Of a DNA stretch of 64,000 nucleotides, positions 45,738-55,112 are shown one piece after another. This stretch comes from an uncultured Campylobacter sp. (GTDB taxonomy: Bacteria > Campylobacterota > Campylobacteria > Campylobacterales > Campylobacteraceae): positions 15,672-79,671 of the forward strand of contig NZ_CALIMY010000138.1 of assembly GCF_938045205.1 (NCBI RefSeq). Direction: 5' to 3'. The notes below the pieces were generated by a model. It worked only from the letters and a program-made list of their open reading frames with translations. It ran no database searches and was not told where the DNA came from. The translations under genes were made by a program, and so were the position numbers. Within the stretch, counting starts at the first letter, position 1. Every line of letters starts with the position of its first letter.

Positions 45738-47708
45738 GTGCGCGCAATATATAAATTATCGCTGATTGCTGCTATAGCGACAGCCGGAATATCGAGCGAG
45801 ATAGAAAAACAGGACAAAAGCGTAAATTTGGGCGAAATTACCGTAGTCAGTGCTACGGGCTATCGGCAAAATATCCAAGACGCACCCGCTTCTATCTCCG
45901 TTCTTACGCAAAAAGAGATACAAAAGCGCAACTACCAAGATATCTCCGCAATGGTAGAGGACTTGCCGAGTGCCTTTACCGCAACGCTAGGCGCTGCATC
46001 GAGAAAAGGCATAAGCCTAAGAGGTCTGTCTCAAAAATATACGAAAATTTTAATCGACGGCAAGCCCGCGACCAGCGATAGCGCTTATAAAGGATTAAGA
46101 AGTATTGGCAGTAGCCAGAATTTCTTGCCTCCCGCAAATGCGATAGAGCGCATAGAGGTCATCCGCGGTCCTATGAGCTCGCTTTACGGCAGCGACGCTA
46201 TGGGCGGAGTAATAAATATCATCACCAAGGGCTTTTCAAATGAGCCTAGCGGCAATGTAAACGGATACTATACTTTCGCTAAAAAATCGCAAATAAAAGG
46301 TGATTATCAAACGGGTTTTTATCTAAACGGAGCTATCGTCCCGGACGTGCTAGGTATCGCACTTTACGGCAGATTTTTTGAAAAGATAGAGGATAAAGAG
46401 CCTTATGCGAATAGAAATAATGAAGAGACGAATATAGGCGCAAAACTGATGTATAACGTAACGCAAAATGATGAGGTAACGCTTGATTATCGTAAAGTAA
46501 ATAATAAATTTAGGCGTACATACGGGCGTACGCGAACAATCTCGGGAGGCAATAACGATATTGCGAAAGAGGATATGAAAGGCTACACTGCAAGCCTGTC
46601 TCACCAGGGAAAATACGATAAGTTTATGATAGATAGCTATGCAAACTACGATAGCATGAAAGAAAGCGGCGCCCAGGATCTGCGTCTTAGAACGACTACG
46701 TTAAATTCTAAAGGCTCATATTTTTTCGATTCAAATGCTTTGAGTTTGGGCGTACAATATCGAAGCGAGAGATTAAACGAAGCCGCTACTACCGCAGATG
46801 AGGCAAATGTCAAAAGATGGGATTATTCGATCTACGGCGAGGATGATTTTTATCTAACTGATGATTTAACACTAACCGGCGGAATCAGATATAACCGCGA
46901 TAAGGACTATGGCGGCCATATATCGCCGCGCGCTTATGCCGTTTATCGTTTAAACGAAAGTTTTTCTATTAAAGGCGGCGTTTCGACGGGATATTCAACT
47001 CCGGATATTAAGCAGCGTAGCGAGGGCCTTGCCCTGCCATTTGCAGGAGGCCAGGGAGCGCAGATAGGCAGAAGCTCTTTAAAGCCTGAAAGCAGCATAA
47101 GCTACGAAGGCGGGTTTTCTTACGACGATAACGATAAATTTAACTTTAGCGCTACCGCGTTTTATACCAAAATCAAAGATGGAATTTCTACCAAATTAAT
47201 TTGCCGCCCAAGACCGGGAAATCCTTGCGTGCATAACGGCAAAACTTACAGACGCGGTATTTGGGACACTATAAATATCGGGGAAGCCGAGGTTAGGGGT
47301 CTAGAGCTAAGTAGCGATTATCAAATTTTAAATAATTTGAAGCTGCATGCAAACTACGCCTATACGAAATCCGAGCAAAAAACGGGTAGCGAGAAGGGCA
47401 AAACCTTAAATAATTTTCCAATCCATTCGGTAAAGCTAGGATTTGATTACGACGTAAGCTCCAAGCTAAATTTATGGTCGCAAATAAATTATTATAGTAG
47501 GACGCGCGATAGCCTAAGCTACGATGAGGATATCCGCTCATACACGCTTTTTGATCTGGGCGCGAGCTATAAAGTCACAAAAGACGCAAGTTTAAATTTT
47601 ACGCTTTATAACATATTCAACGAATTCGTACTAACGCGCTCGGGAAATTATCAAATGATGGTCGTAGACGGGATGAAGGCGCAGGTTGGATTTAACGTGA
47701 ACTTTTAA
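45738..47708 (+). CDS. TonB-dependent receptor, catecholate-siderophore (FepA/CfrA-like) type
   Basis: 656 residues starting at a GTG 45738 with AAGGGGC upstream. Signal peptide RAIYKLSLIAAIATAGISS (without its start residue), then TonB-box-like EITVVSATGYRQ, a plug containing QDAPASISVLTQKEIQKRNYQD (split as QDAPASISV and VLTQKEI) and RIEVIRGPMSSLYGSDAMGG. The barrel ends VQFN-like at KAQVGFNVNF. It is unlike the two receptors at 13-22 kb. The PepSY membrane protein gene follows 49 bp later and the AraC gene is divergent, so the three form a complete uptake and control unit. Confidence 0.92.
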   Translation: MRAIYKLSLIAAIATAGISSEIEKQDKSVNLGEITVVSATGYRQNIQDAPASISVLTQKEIQKRNYQDISAMVEDLPSAFTATLGAASRKGISLRGLSQKYTKILIDGKPATSDSAYKGLRSIGSSQNFLPPANAIERIEVIRGPMSSLYGSDAMGGVINIITKGFSNEPSGNVNGYYTFAKKSQIKGDYQTGFYLNGAIVPDVLGIALYGRFFEKIEDKEPYANRNNEETNIGAKLMYNVTQNDEVTLDYRKVNNKFRRTYGRTRTISGGNNDIAKEDMKGYTASLSHQGKYDKFMIDSYANYDSMKESGAQDLRLRTTTLNSKGSYFFDSNALSLGVQYRSERLNEAATTADEANVKRWDYSIYGEDDFYLTDDLTLTGGIRYNRDKDYGGHISPRAYAVYRLNESFSIKGGVSTGYSTPDIKQRSEGLALPFAGGQGAQIGRSSLKPESSISYEGGFSYDDNDKFNFSATAFYTKIKDGISTKLICRPRPGNPCVHNGKTYRRGIWDTINIGEAEVRGLELSSDYQILNNLKLHANYAYTKSEQKTGSEKGKTLNNFPIHSVKLGFDYDVSSKLNLWSQINYYSRTRDSLSYDEDIRSYTLFDLGASYKVTKDASLNFTLYNIFNEFVLTRSGNYQMMVVDGMKAQVGFNVNF

Positions 47709-47757
47709 ATTCGCGGCGCATAAATTTCGTCCGCGGATTTAAAATTTAAGGAAATTA

Positions 47758-48903
47758 ATGGCGATTCTAAAAAGGAAAAAATTTTGGTTCAACGTCCATC
47801 TTGTTTTGACGCTTATATGCTGCGTACCGATCTTAATCATAGCCCTTAGCGGCGCTATTATCTCGTATCATGATGAGATTATAGATGCGTTAAATCAAAG
47901 CAAATCTTTCGTGCGCCCGAGCGAAAAAGACGCTCTTAAGCCCGCCGAAATTTTAAATATTTTCAGAAAAGTCAAGCCCGGTTTTACGCTCAGTTATTAT
48001 AGGATTCCTCAAAATAAAAACGAAGCGATTAGGCTTTCTGGCACAGATTCTAGCGGCGAGTTTAAATCATATTTTATAGATCCTTATAACGGCGAAATTA
48101 CTTCGGAAAATATAGGCGATACGTTTATCGGCGTAATGCTAAACCTACATACCAATCTGGGATTTGGGCTAAGCAAAAACGAAACTCTGCGGGTAATAGG
48201 CAAAAATATCGTGGCGCTTAGCACGGTTATGTTTATTTTGGTCTTAATTTCAGGCGTGGTGATCTATTATCCTAGCTTTAGAGGAAAGATTTTACGCGCA
48301 TTTAGGATAAATTTTAAAGCGAGAGGTTACACGTTTTTATATAGCTTGCACGGCGCGGTCGGAGCTTTGCTACTGCCCGTTTTGCTTACGATAAGCGCTA
48401 GTGGGCTTTATTGGTCGTATGATTGGATAGCCAAAATCACCAACAGAGCGCTAGGCGAAAAGGAAATTTTTAGAAAAACGAGTTTTACCGAAGTGCGAGG
48501 ATTTTCGCTCGAGGATGAAGATAAAATTTTAAATTTGCAGACGGCACTTGATATTTTTAAGCGTGAACGCGGTGAAAACTACGAATTCTTTAACATCATC
48601 GCTCAAAAAGATGGAGAAAATTTTATGATCTTTTATTTCGATAAAGGCGAAGAGAGCGAAAAGCATATGAACACGATGAGCGTGAACGTTAAAAAGGGCA
48701 TCTTGCGGCATGCTCGCTATGATGATGCGAAAAGCACCATGCCGCGCCCTTTTGCTATACATAAAGCCGTTTTGAGCGTGCATTCGGGCTATATCTTCGG
48801 CGAGGCGGGTAAGTTCTTATTTTGCGTAGCGGCGATTTCAGTGTTATTTTTTATAGTTACGGGATTTTGGATGAGCATAAAAAGAATTTATAAGAAAAGA
48901 TAA
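47758..48903 (+). CDS. PepSY-associated membrane protein (ferric-siderophore reductase-like)
   Basis: 381 residues with an N-terminal helix (FNVHLVLTLICCVPILIIALSGAII), a large periplasmic region, a middle pair of helices around LSTVMFILVLISGVVIYYP and LHGAVGALLLPVLLTISASGLYWSYDW, and a C-terminal helix. Histidines in NVHL, YHDE, NLHTNLG and SLHG are in places typical of PepSY-TM proteins, some of which reduce iron from siderophores in the membrane. It is coupled to the TonB receptor upstream (49-bp gap, AAGGAAATTA leader). Iron reduction is inferred from family and context. Confidence 0.82.
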   Translation: MAILKRKKFWFNVHLVLTLICCVPILIIALSGAIISYHDEIIDALNQSKSFVRPSEKDALKPAEILNIFRKVKPGFTLSYYRIPQNKNEAIRLSGTDSSGEFKSYFIDPYNGEITSENIGDTFIGVMLNLHTNLGFGLSKNETLRVIGKNIVALSTVMFILVLISGVVIYYPSFRGKILRAFRINFKARGYTFLYSLHGAVGALLLPVLLTISASGLYWSYDWIAKITNRALGEKEIFRKTSFTEVRGFSLEDEDKILNLQTALDIFKRERGENYEFFNIIAQKDGENFMIFYFDKGEESEKHMNTMSVNVKKGILRHARYDDAKSTMPRPFAIHKAVLSVHSGYIFGEAGKFLFCVAAISVLFFIVTGFWMSIKRIYKKR

Positions 48904-49092
48904 GTCTACGAATTCAAAGCGGAGAGATAGCTTATCCGCGGCGTAAATTTAAAATTTTACCCGAAGCAATATCGCTTCTTTTCAGCTAATAAAATTTTAT
49001 GTGTAGCGCTTTGAAATACTATGTGCAGAGTCTTTTTAAGCCTTGCGCCGCATCTTGATTTTGTTAAATTTGCTTTGGCGTTTTAACTGCAT

Positions 49093-50025
49093 TCATTTGC
49101 CGCTCATAAAATCTCTAATATTTTGCGCGATCATTTTTATTAGCCGCTTGCGAGCCTCTATGCTCGCCCATGCTATGTGAGGCGTGATGATGACATTGCA
49201 GCGATTTTTTACTCGCAGCAGCGGATGATCCGCCTTCATCGGCTCTGTTTGCAGCACGTCAAGCGCCGTGCGTAGGCCTCGCTCGTCCACGGCGCGAGCC
49301 AGCGCGTCCTCATCCACGATGCCGCCGCGGCCGAAATTCATCAAGATCGCCCCCTCTTTCATCTTCGCAAGCTCCGCCTCGCCGATCAATCCCGCCGTTT
49401 TTTCATTTAGCGGGGCGTGTATCGAGATGATATCACAAGCTCTCAAAAGCGCATCCAAGCTCACTCTGGCAAACTCGCCGTTATCGTTCGCGCCGCTGGT
49501 GGAGTAGTATCTCACGTTCGCGCCGAATGCGGCGGCGATGCGGGCGACCTTTGCGCCGATCTGTCCAAGCCCGATGACGCCGAATTCTTTGCCGTAAATT
49601 TCGCTGATGGGCGCGTCAATGTGAGTAAAAATTTCGCTCTCGCACCATTTGCCGCTACTGCCGTAATCCGCGTAGTATCCGAGCGCGTTGGTTAGCGCAA
49701 ACAGCGACGCGAATGTCTGCTGCACGACGCTGTTCGTCGAATAGCCCGCCACGTTTTTCACCGCGATGCCGCGAGCCTGCGCGGCCTGCATGTCGATGTT
49801 ATTCGTGCCCGTGGCGCTGACGCAGATCAGCTTAAGCGCGGTTTGCGCCATGATCTCATCCGTGATTAGGACTTTGTTGGTTATGACGACGCCCGCGCCG
49901 GCTAGGCGCTGTGCGGTTTGCGCGGGCTCGGTCATTTCGTAACTTTCAAACTCGCCCAAGCTCGCGATCTCGCTAAGATCGGCATTGCTTCCCAGCGTCG
50001 CGGCATCCAAACATACGATTTTCAT
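49093..50025 (-). CDS. D-isomer-specific 2-hydroxyacid dehydrogenase
   Basis: 310-residue NAD(P)-dependent enzyme. The nucleotide-binding loop is GVIGLGQIGAKVARIAAAFG (about residue 145-165). Catalytic residues are visible as Arg in NFGRGGIVDE, Glu in QTEPM and His in ITPHIAWASIEAR. Enzymes of this group reduce hydroxypyruvate, glyoxylate or pyruvate; the exact substrate is not clear. It is a single gene with AAGGGGGAAAT before the start, converging on the PepSY gene. Confidence 0.88.
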   Translation of the reverse strand: MKIVCLDAATLGSNADLSEIASLGEFESYEMTEPAQTAQRLAGAGVVITNKVLITDEIMAQTALKLICVSATGTNNIDMQAAQARGIAVKNVAGYSTNSVVQQTFASLFALTNALGYYADYGSSGKWCESEIFTHIDAPISEIYGKEFGVIGLGQIGAKVARIAAAFGANVRYYSTSGANDNGEFARVSLDALLRACDIISIHAPLNEKTAGLIGEAELAKMKEGAILMNFGRGGIVDEDALARAVDERGLRTALDVLQTEPMKADHPLLRVKNRCNVIITPHIAWASIEARKRLIKMIAQNIRDFMSGK

Positions 50026-50606
50026 ATTTCCCCCTTTGCGTTTTAAAATTTTAAGTCGTAGCAGCGCGGCTAAATTTAGCCGTCAAATTTCGTTGCGCGG
50101 TCGGAGCGCGGCGCTTAAACGGTAAATTTTAACCTGCAAAATTTAGCTATTGCGGAAATTTGCTCTCGCGAAATTTTATTATCGCGAATTCCGCTCTTGC
50201 TAAAATTTTAATGCTCGCAGCGCTCGGGGCGTTAAATTTTAGAATTTTAATTCGCATAGAAATAAGCGGTAAGTTTTACCGCCGCTAAACCCTGCGTCTA
50301 AATTTTGAAATTCTAATTTGCGCCGAAGTGAGAGATCAATTTTTGCCGCTCGCGTTTAAATTTTAAAATTTAGCTCGCGCAAATCTTGCTCTGCACGGAA
50401 TTTAGTTCGCGTCATTTAGCCTGCTCGAAATTTTATCTGCGCAGAATTCCAGTAGCGACGCTACGTTAAATTTTGCCGTAGCCTCCAGCGTTAAATTTCA
50501 CCGCCGCCCAGCGATAAAATTTACCGCCGCGAGAGCCTTGCCGCCAAAGCTACTGCCAAAATACTCCGCCTTAAAATTTCTCAAATTTTTAAAATTTGCC
50601 GCGCCG
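50026..50606. other. AT-word-rich spacer
   Basis: 580 bp without a gene. It is a long run of AAATTTTA / GCGAAATTTT words alternating with GC-rich pieces, among the densest filler in the window. No hairpin with a T-run stands out. Confidence 0.6.
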
Positions 50607-51791
50607 CTACTTCGCGTCCTCGATGTAGTGCCCCACAAATTTTGAGAGATTATTGAGTATCTCGCCGCCCTTGCGGAAGCCTAGCGCGCAGCCCTCAAAG
50701 GCGAAAAATACCCCCGCTTGGTAGCTCTGGGCGCGCTCGTCTTTGTTTAGCTCGTAAAATTCCTGATATAAAAATTTCTGATTTCCGTAGTCGCCGCCGT
50801 TTTCCTCTATCTTTCTGCCGTCGGCGTCGAAAATTGCCACATTCGCCCCCTCACGCGCCAAAAACGGCTTTTTGATCATCTTTTTGCCGATGATCGGCGA
50901 AAAGGAGCTTTGCAGCAGCAGCGGGTGGTTTGGATACAGATCCCACAGGATTTTCATAATCCCCTTGCTTTGAAAAAGCAGCGTGTATGCGGGGTTTAAA
51001 ATGATCGCCTTTTGATTTTGCACGATGTTTTTTAGCAGTATCGCAAGCTCGCCCTCCTCGATCGCGATCGCCTCCCAAGGGATCAGCTTAAACCAATACT
51101 CGTAGTTTTCGCCGTCAAAAAACACGCCCTCTTCGTCGTTAAATTCCACCTCGTCCACGTAGGCAAAGCGCGTCTTAAAGCCCGCATCCTCCGCGGTCTG
51201 CTGCAAAAGCTTCGTCGTCTTTTCATCCTCGACGTTGCCCGCGACGCTGCTAAATAGAATTTTCCACCCCTCATAAAATTTAGAAAAGTCCTCGAGCTCG
51301 CCGTCAAGCACCACAAGCCGCTTGAAATTATCGCGCAGCGCGTCGTAGAGGTCGTTGAACTGGCTCGCCTCGTCCATACCGTTTTCTTTGAGCATCGCCC
51401 ACTGGATGATCGCCGTCTCAAACACCGCCGTGGGCGTGTCGGCGTTAAATTCTATCAGCTTGATCGGCTTGCCGTCCAGCCCGCCTGCGAAATCGAAGCG
51501 CCCGTATAGGTGCCAGTGCACCTCGTTTTCCCAGCTTTGCTTGATTAGATCGACGAGGTTGAAGGGGATGCCTAGCTCGTGGAAGAGGTTATTGTCGATG
51601 ACGTGCTGCGCAGCTGCGACAAACATCTCGTATAGCTCGTTTGCGGCCTCATAATACGCATCCGCCTCCGCAGCGCTCACGCACACGATCTCGTCGCTGA
51701 CGTAAGGGGTCTCGTCTGCGTCCGTGTGCCAGTAAAAGCCGAGCTTTTCGAGATACTCGTTGCTTAACGGCGTTATCTTTTTTAGTTGCAT
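50607..51791 (-). CDS. Glutathionylspermidine synthase-like ATP-grasp protein
   Basis: 394 residues of the GSP_synth family, the C-terminal synthetase fold of glutathionylspermidine synthase. KLIEFNADTPTAVFETAIIQW (split: LIEFNADTPT), LLQSSFSPIIGKKMIKKPFLAREGANV (split: KKPFLAREG) and GNQKFLYQEFYEL are ATP-grasp elements. No amidase domain is attached. Stand-alone members are common and their substrates are unknown, so amide ligation of a polyamine or peptide is possible but unproven. AAAGGAAAAT precedes ATG 51791. Confidence 0.8.
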   Translation of the reverse strand: MQLKKITPLSNEYLEKLGFYWHTDADETPYVSDEIVCVSAAEADAYYEAANELYEMFVAAAQHVIDNNLFHELGIPFNLVDLIKQSWENEVHWHLYGRFDFAGGLDGKPIKLIEFNADTPTAVFETAIIQWAMLKENGMDEASQFNDLYDALRDNFKRLVVLDGELEDFSKFYEGWKILFSSVAGNVEDEKTTKLLQQTAEDAGFKTRFAYVDEVEFNDEEGVFFDGENYEYWFKLIPWEAIAIEEGELAILLKNIVQNQKAIILNPAYTLLFQSKGIMKILWDLYPNHPLLLQSSFSPIIGKKMIKKPFLAREGANVAIFDADGRKIEENGGDYGNQKFLYQEFYELNKDERAQSYQAGVFFAFEGCALGFRKGGEILNNLSKFVGHYIEDAK

Positions 51792-52661
51792 AGATTTTCC
51801 TTTTTATGTAAATTTTAAAATTCCGCCCGCAGCGCAAAACAAATATAGCACTAGTCGCTGCCGGCGTATCTTGCGAGCGCGGCGAAGCAGAATAAAACGC
51901 GAGCTACGAGCTCGCACCTCTAAGCGCACCAGTTAATCAGAGCTCGGCGGGCGAGCGGTGCATTGCTCCGCTGCAGAGCGGCGCCTCTTTTGCAAGAAAT
52001 ACACCCTTGCAAGTAGCCCCTCCTCGGCTTCCTCAAAAACTGCGGCACGACTTGATCATGCGCCGCTGCGATCAGGATTTCGCCCGGGTAAAATTTACTC
52101 ACTTTAGCACTGCTCGGCGATATAAAATTTGTCGCAATAGGCGCCGCGATACGAAATTCCGATTGCAGATGCGGTGATCAAAACTCCCGTCACAGCACGG
52201 CCTCGCTCGCCTTAATGTCGCGTCGCAATATAAAATTTTATCGCACGACGCTGCCTTTCATATCAAAATTTCGCCGCGTGGCAATACCTCAGTAAAAAAT
52301 GCGATCCGATGCGCTCGGCAGCGGGCGCGAATTCCGCCTCATCATGACATCGCCGCGGCAATAATTACAAACTGCTATACGCATAGTGACGCGTAATTTT
52401 ATCTTGACGCAACCTCGCCGCGTAAGGATTGTAAATCACTACGCGCACCGTAGAATTTTTTCTAGCGACAACGCATCCGAAGAACACTGCCCCCGAGCGA
52501 TACGAAATTTCGTCGTATCAAATTTCACCAAAGACGTGCAGCGCGGAGCGCGCTTTCGTTTTAGCTAAAATTCTGCTGCGACGGAATTTTGCTCGCTTTC
52601 AAGTGCCGCGTGTTAAAATTTAAACTCGCCGCGCAGAGCCGCCGTATACTTCAAAGCGCGC
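51792..52661. other. GC-rich spacer
   Basis: 870 bp without a supported gene. It is a mix of AAATTT words and GC-rich stretches such as GCGCCGCTGCG. Short frames here lack ribosome sites. Nothing is recognised. Confidence 0.55.
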
Positions 52662-53249
52662 TTAACCGCCGAAAAATCCGCCGCTCTTGCCGCTCTTGCT
52701 TCCGCCGAAAAACCCGCTCTTGCCGCTTCGCGCTTTGGCGTTTTGCTGCTTTGCTTGATTGAAGCTATCGACGCTTCTGGAGTAGGCACTCGGGCTTTTG
52801 TAGGCGGTTTGGCGCTGGCTTTGATAGGCGGGGTTGTTAAACAGCTTGCCGCCGATCCACGAGCCGATGATGGCGCCCGCGGCGCTTGCCAAGATCGCTT
52901 CGCCCAGGCTCATGCCGCCGCTGCTAAGCTGCGCATTTTGGTTTGTTAAATTTGAAGTGCCGGCGTCGATTTTAGCGTTTTCCTCGGCTAGAAGGGCTTT
53001 GGTCTCCTCATCGCTTAAAATTCTCTCCGTGCCGTCGAGCGATTTTAGGATGATCTGGGTCTTTTCGCTCGGAAATTCCTCTAAAATTTTATATTTTCCC
53101 GGCGCGATCTCTTCGAGCCTAACGAGCGCGCCCTCCTGCAAGCGGACGTTTTGCTCCTGCTCCTTGTCGTCGCAGCCCGCTAGCGAGCCCGCCATAACGA
53201 GACCGAAGCCCCCTGCTAGCGCGTATGCCGCGATTTTGCGTAGTTTCAT
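52662..53249 (-). CDS. UPF0323 family lipoprotein
   Basis: 195 residues with a lipoprotein signal: MKLRKIAAYALAGGFGLVMAGSLAGC, lipobox LAGC at the end. The body has RLQEGALVRLEEIAPGKYKILEEFPSE (split: EEIAPGKYKILEE) and IILKSLDGTERILSDEETKALLA, as in the UPF0323 lipoproteins conserved in Campylobacter and Helicobacter. A glycine-zipper-like SAAGAIIGSWIGGKLF follows, and the C-terminus is a Gly/Ser/Lys/Phe repeat (GKSGFFGGSKSGKSGG). It overlaps the upstream DNA-binding protein gene by 4 bp. Function is not known with confidence. Confidence 0.85.
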   Translation of the reverse strand: MKLRKIAAYALAGGFGLVMAGSLAGCDDKEQEQNVRLQEGALVRLEEIAPGKYKILEEFPSEKTQIILKSLDGTERILSDEETKALLAEENAKIDAGTSNLTNQNAQLSSGGMSLGEAILASAAGAIIGSWIGGKLFNNPAYQSQRQTAYKSPSAYSRSVDSFNQAKQQNAKARSGKSGFFGGSKSGKSGGFFGG

Positions 53250-53884
53250 TTAGATCCTTTCAGTGATTTTATATCTAAGCTTTGATTTATTAAAAGCTCG
53301 TTTCCCTCGACGCGGATAAGCTCGCTCTTGCCGATATTTTCGATGATTAGGCTTTGCGCTTTGAGGCGCTTTTTGCGTTTGAGCGATTTTACGAATTTTG
53401 CAAGGCTCGTCCATTCGCTACGATCGAAGGTTTTTTCTTTGATTTCGACATCATAGGGTTTGGCTTCGCGGCTTTTGTTCGAAAGCAGCGGTTTGTCGAA
53501 AAACGACAAAAAATACCTGAGCTTCTCATCGCGCTCTTTATACATCAGCTTGATTTCATCTTTCGAGGCGATTAAAATTTCCTCTTTTTCTTTGTGAAGC
53601 CTGTCCTTATCGCTTTGCAGCGCTTCGATTTTACCTTTTAGCTCGGAGATTTCTTTGATGAGATAGTCGATGAAGCTTTGAGTGCCCGCCCCGCCGCCAG
53701 TACGCGTGCTTTTTGCAGAGCCTTGCGAAGCGGGCTCGCTTTGTTGCATTTCATCATCTAAAAGCACGTAGCGTACGCCGCCGCTTTCCTCGGCGCGCAA
53801 GGAATTTCTGCGGATGCGGTTATAGACGGCTTCTTTTGAAATTCCTAAAATTTCGGCTGCTTCGCCGATCGAGACTTTTTTCAT
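53246..53884 (-). CDS. HTH DNA-binding protein with coiled coil
   Basis: 212 residues. The N-terminus MKKVSIGEAAEILGISKEAVYNRIRRNSL is an excisionase/MerR-like helix-turn-helix. Residues about 70-115 (SFIDYLIKEISELKGKIEALQSDKDRLHKEKEE, shown in parts) form a heptad-type coiled coil likely to dimerise. The basic C-terminal region (KSLKRKKRLKAQ) may bind nucleic acid. It is coupled by 4 bp to the UPF0323 lipoprotein gene, a pairing I recall from other Campylobacters; the regulatory target is unknown. Confidence 0.75.
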   Translation of the reverse strand: MKKVSIGEAAEILGISKEAVYNRIRRNSLRAEESGGVRYVLLDDEMQQSEPASQGSAKSTRTGGGAGTQSFIDYLIKEISELKGKIEALQSDKDRLHKEKEEILIASKDEIKLMYKERDEKLRYFLSFFDKPLLSNKSREAKPYDVEIKEKTFDRSEWTSLAKFVKSLKRKKRLKAQSLIIENIGKSELIRVEGNELLINQSLDIKSLKGSK

Positions 53885-54162
53885 ACAAAGATGCCTTTTA
53901 GCGTTTTAAGTAATTATTGCTAAATTTGCCTAAAATAGGCATTAAACACTTCGTTTACAAAGATAGATTCCGCCTTGCCGCAGCCGGCGCGCGATAAAAT
54001 TCCGCTCGCTTGCGCCTGCGCGATATAAAATTTCGCTTCGCTCGCAAAGCCGCGCAAATTATTTTTTTGCTAAGCTTTTAGAATTTTAGCCCAATAATGT
54101 TGCTTAATTAAGTATATTTTTTATACACTTATAAAAAATTTTAGTATTTCAAAGGAGGCGAA

Positions 54163-54786
54163 ATGCCCGAATCGCCTAAATATAAAAAATCCGAAATTCG
54201 CTGCAAGCTCATTTTAGACGCGGCGCTGGAGCTGTTTTTAGCCAAAGGCTACGAGGCTACGAGCTTAAGCGATATTATCGAGCTTAGCGGTGGCTCGCTA
54301 TCGTCGGTTTATAAGTATTTTGATAACAAAGAAAGCCTATTTTTGCGCATCATCGAACTGCAAAGCAAAAAGCTCGATGAGCGCATGAACGAGCGCATGC
54401 GAATTAATAAAGACCTAAAATTGCGTGAGTATCTGCAGGAGTTTGCAGGGATTTATCTGGAGTTTCTTTTCGCTCCGGAAGCGATAAAATTCTACCGGCT
54501 GATACTTTTCAGCGGCTTTAACGGAGCGCTTAGCGAGAGCCCAAAAATCTTTTTAAAAAGCGGCGTGCTAGGTTCGCCGAATGCGCTGGATGAGTATTTG
54601 GCGGCGCATGCGGACGAGTTTGCGCCCGGACGCACGGCAAAAAGCCTAGCGCTATATTTTTGCTTTTTACTTAGAGAGCCGCATTTTAGTAGGTTGCTGT
54701 TTTTCGACGAAAAGCTAAATTTCAAAGCGAGCGAGCTAATCAAGGACCGCATCGATATGTTTTTGCTCGGCGTAAAAAAGCGCTAG
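54163..54786 (+). CDS. TetR-family transcriptional regulator
   Basis: 207 residues. The helix-turn-helix AALELFLAKGYEATSLSDIIELSGGSLSSVYKYFDNKESLF (shown in part: GYEATSLSDI, GGSLSSVYKYF) is at about residues 18-58; the rest is a ligand-binding domain that has no detectable specificity. AAAGGAGGCGAA is a strong ribosome site. It lies 326 bp ahead of the RclA-like gene on the same strand and may control it, but no operator is identified. Confidence 0.9.
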   Translation: MPESPKYKKSEIRCKLILDAALELFLAKGYEATSLSDIIELSGGSLSSVYKYFDNKESLFLRIIELQSKKLDERMNERMRINKDLKLREYLQEFAGIYLEFLFAPEAIKFYRLILFSGFNGALSESPKIFLKSGVLGSPNALDEYLAAHADEFAPGRTAKSLALYFCFLLREPHFSRLLFFDEKLNFKASELIKDRIDMFLLGVKKR

Positions 54787-55112
54787 TGGCGGATTTTACA
54801 GCGCAAATTCTGCGTTTTTCGCGCCTTTAAATTTTATGAGCGGTTTGGGGCTTAGAATTTGATTCTATCCGTTACCAAGCGCTATAAAGTGCCGCATATC
54901 CCGCGCTTAAAGTTCTAATTCTATCGGCGCAGAATTTTTAAAACGATTAGAGTCAAAATTTTTATTTTCCGTATTAAATTCTGTGCCGAAGTTAGAATTT
55001 CGTCGCGAAATTTCGCGCCTCTTGTCTGCGCCTTTAAATTTGCGCCGCTTAGATTTTAAATTTAATAAAACCTCTTATAATCCCGCGAAATTTCAGATCA
55101 AAAGGATAAAAA
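54787..55112. other. Spacer between TetR regulator and RclA-like gene
   Basis: No gene. AAATTTT and TTTAAAA words with GC-rich pieces; GATCAAAAGGAT before the next ATG is the ribosome site region. Confidence 0.55.
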
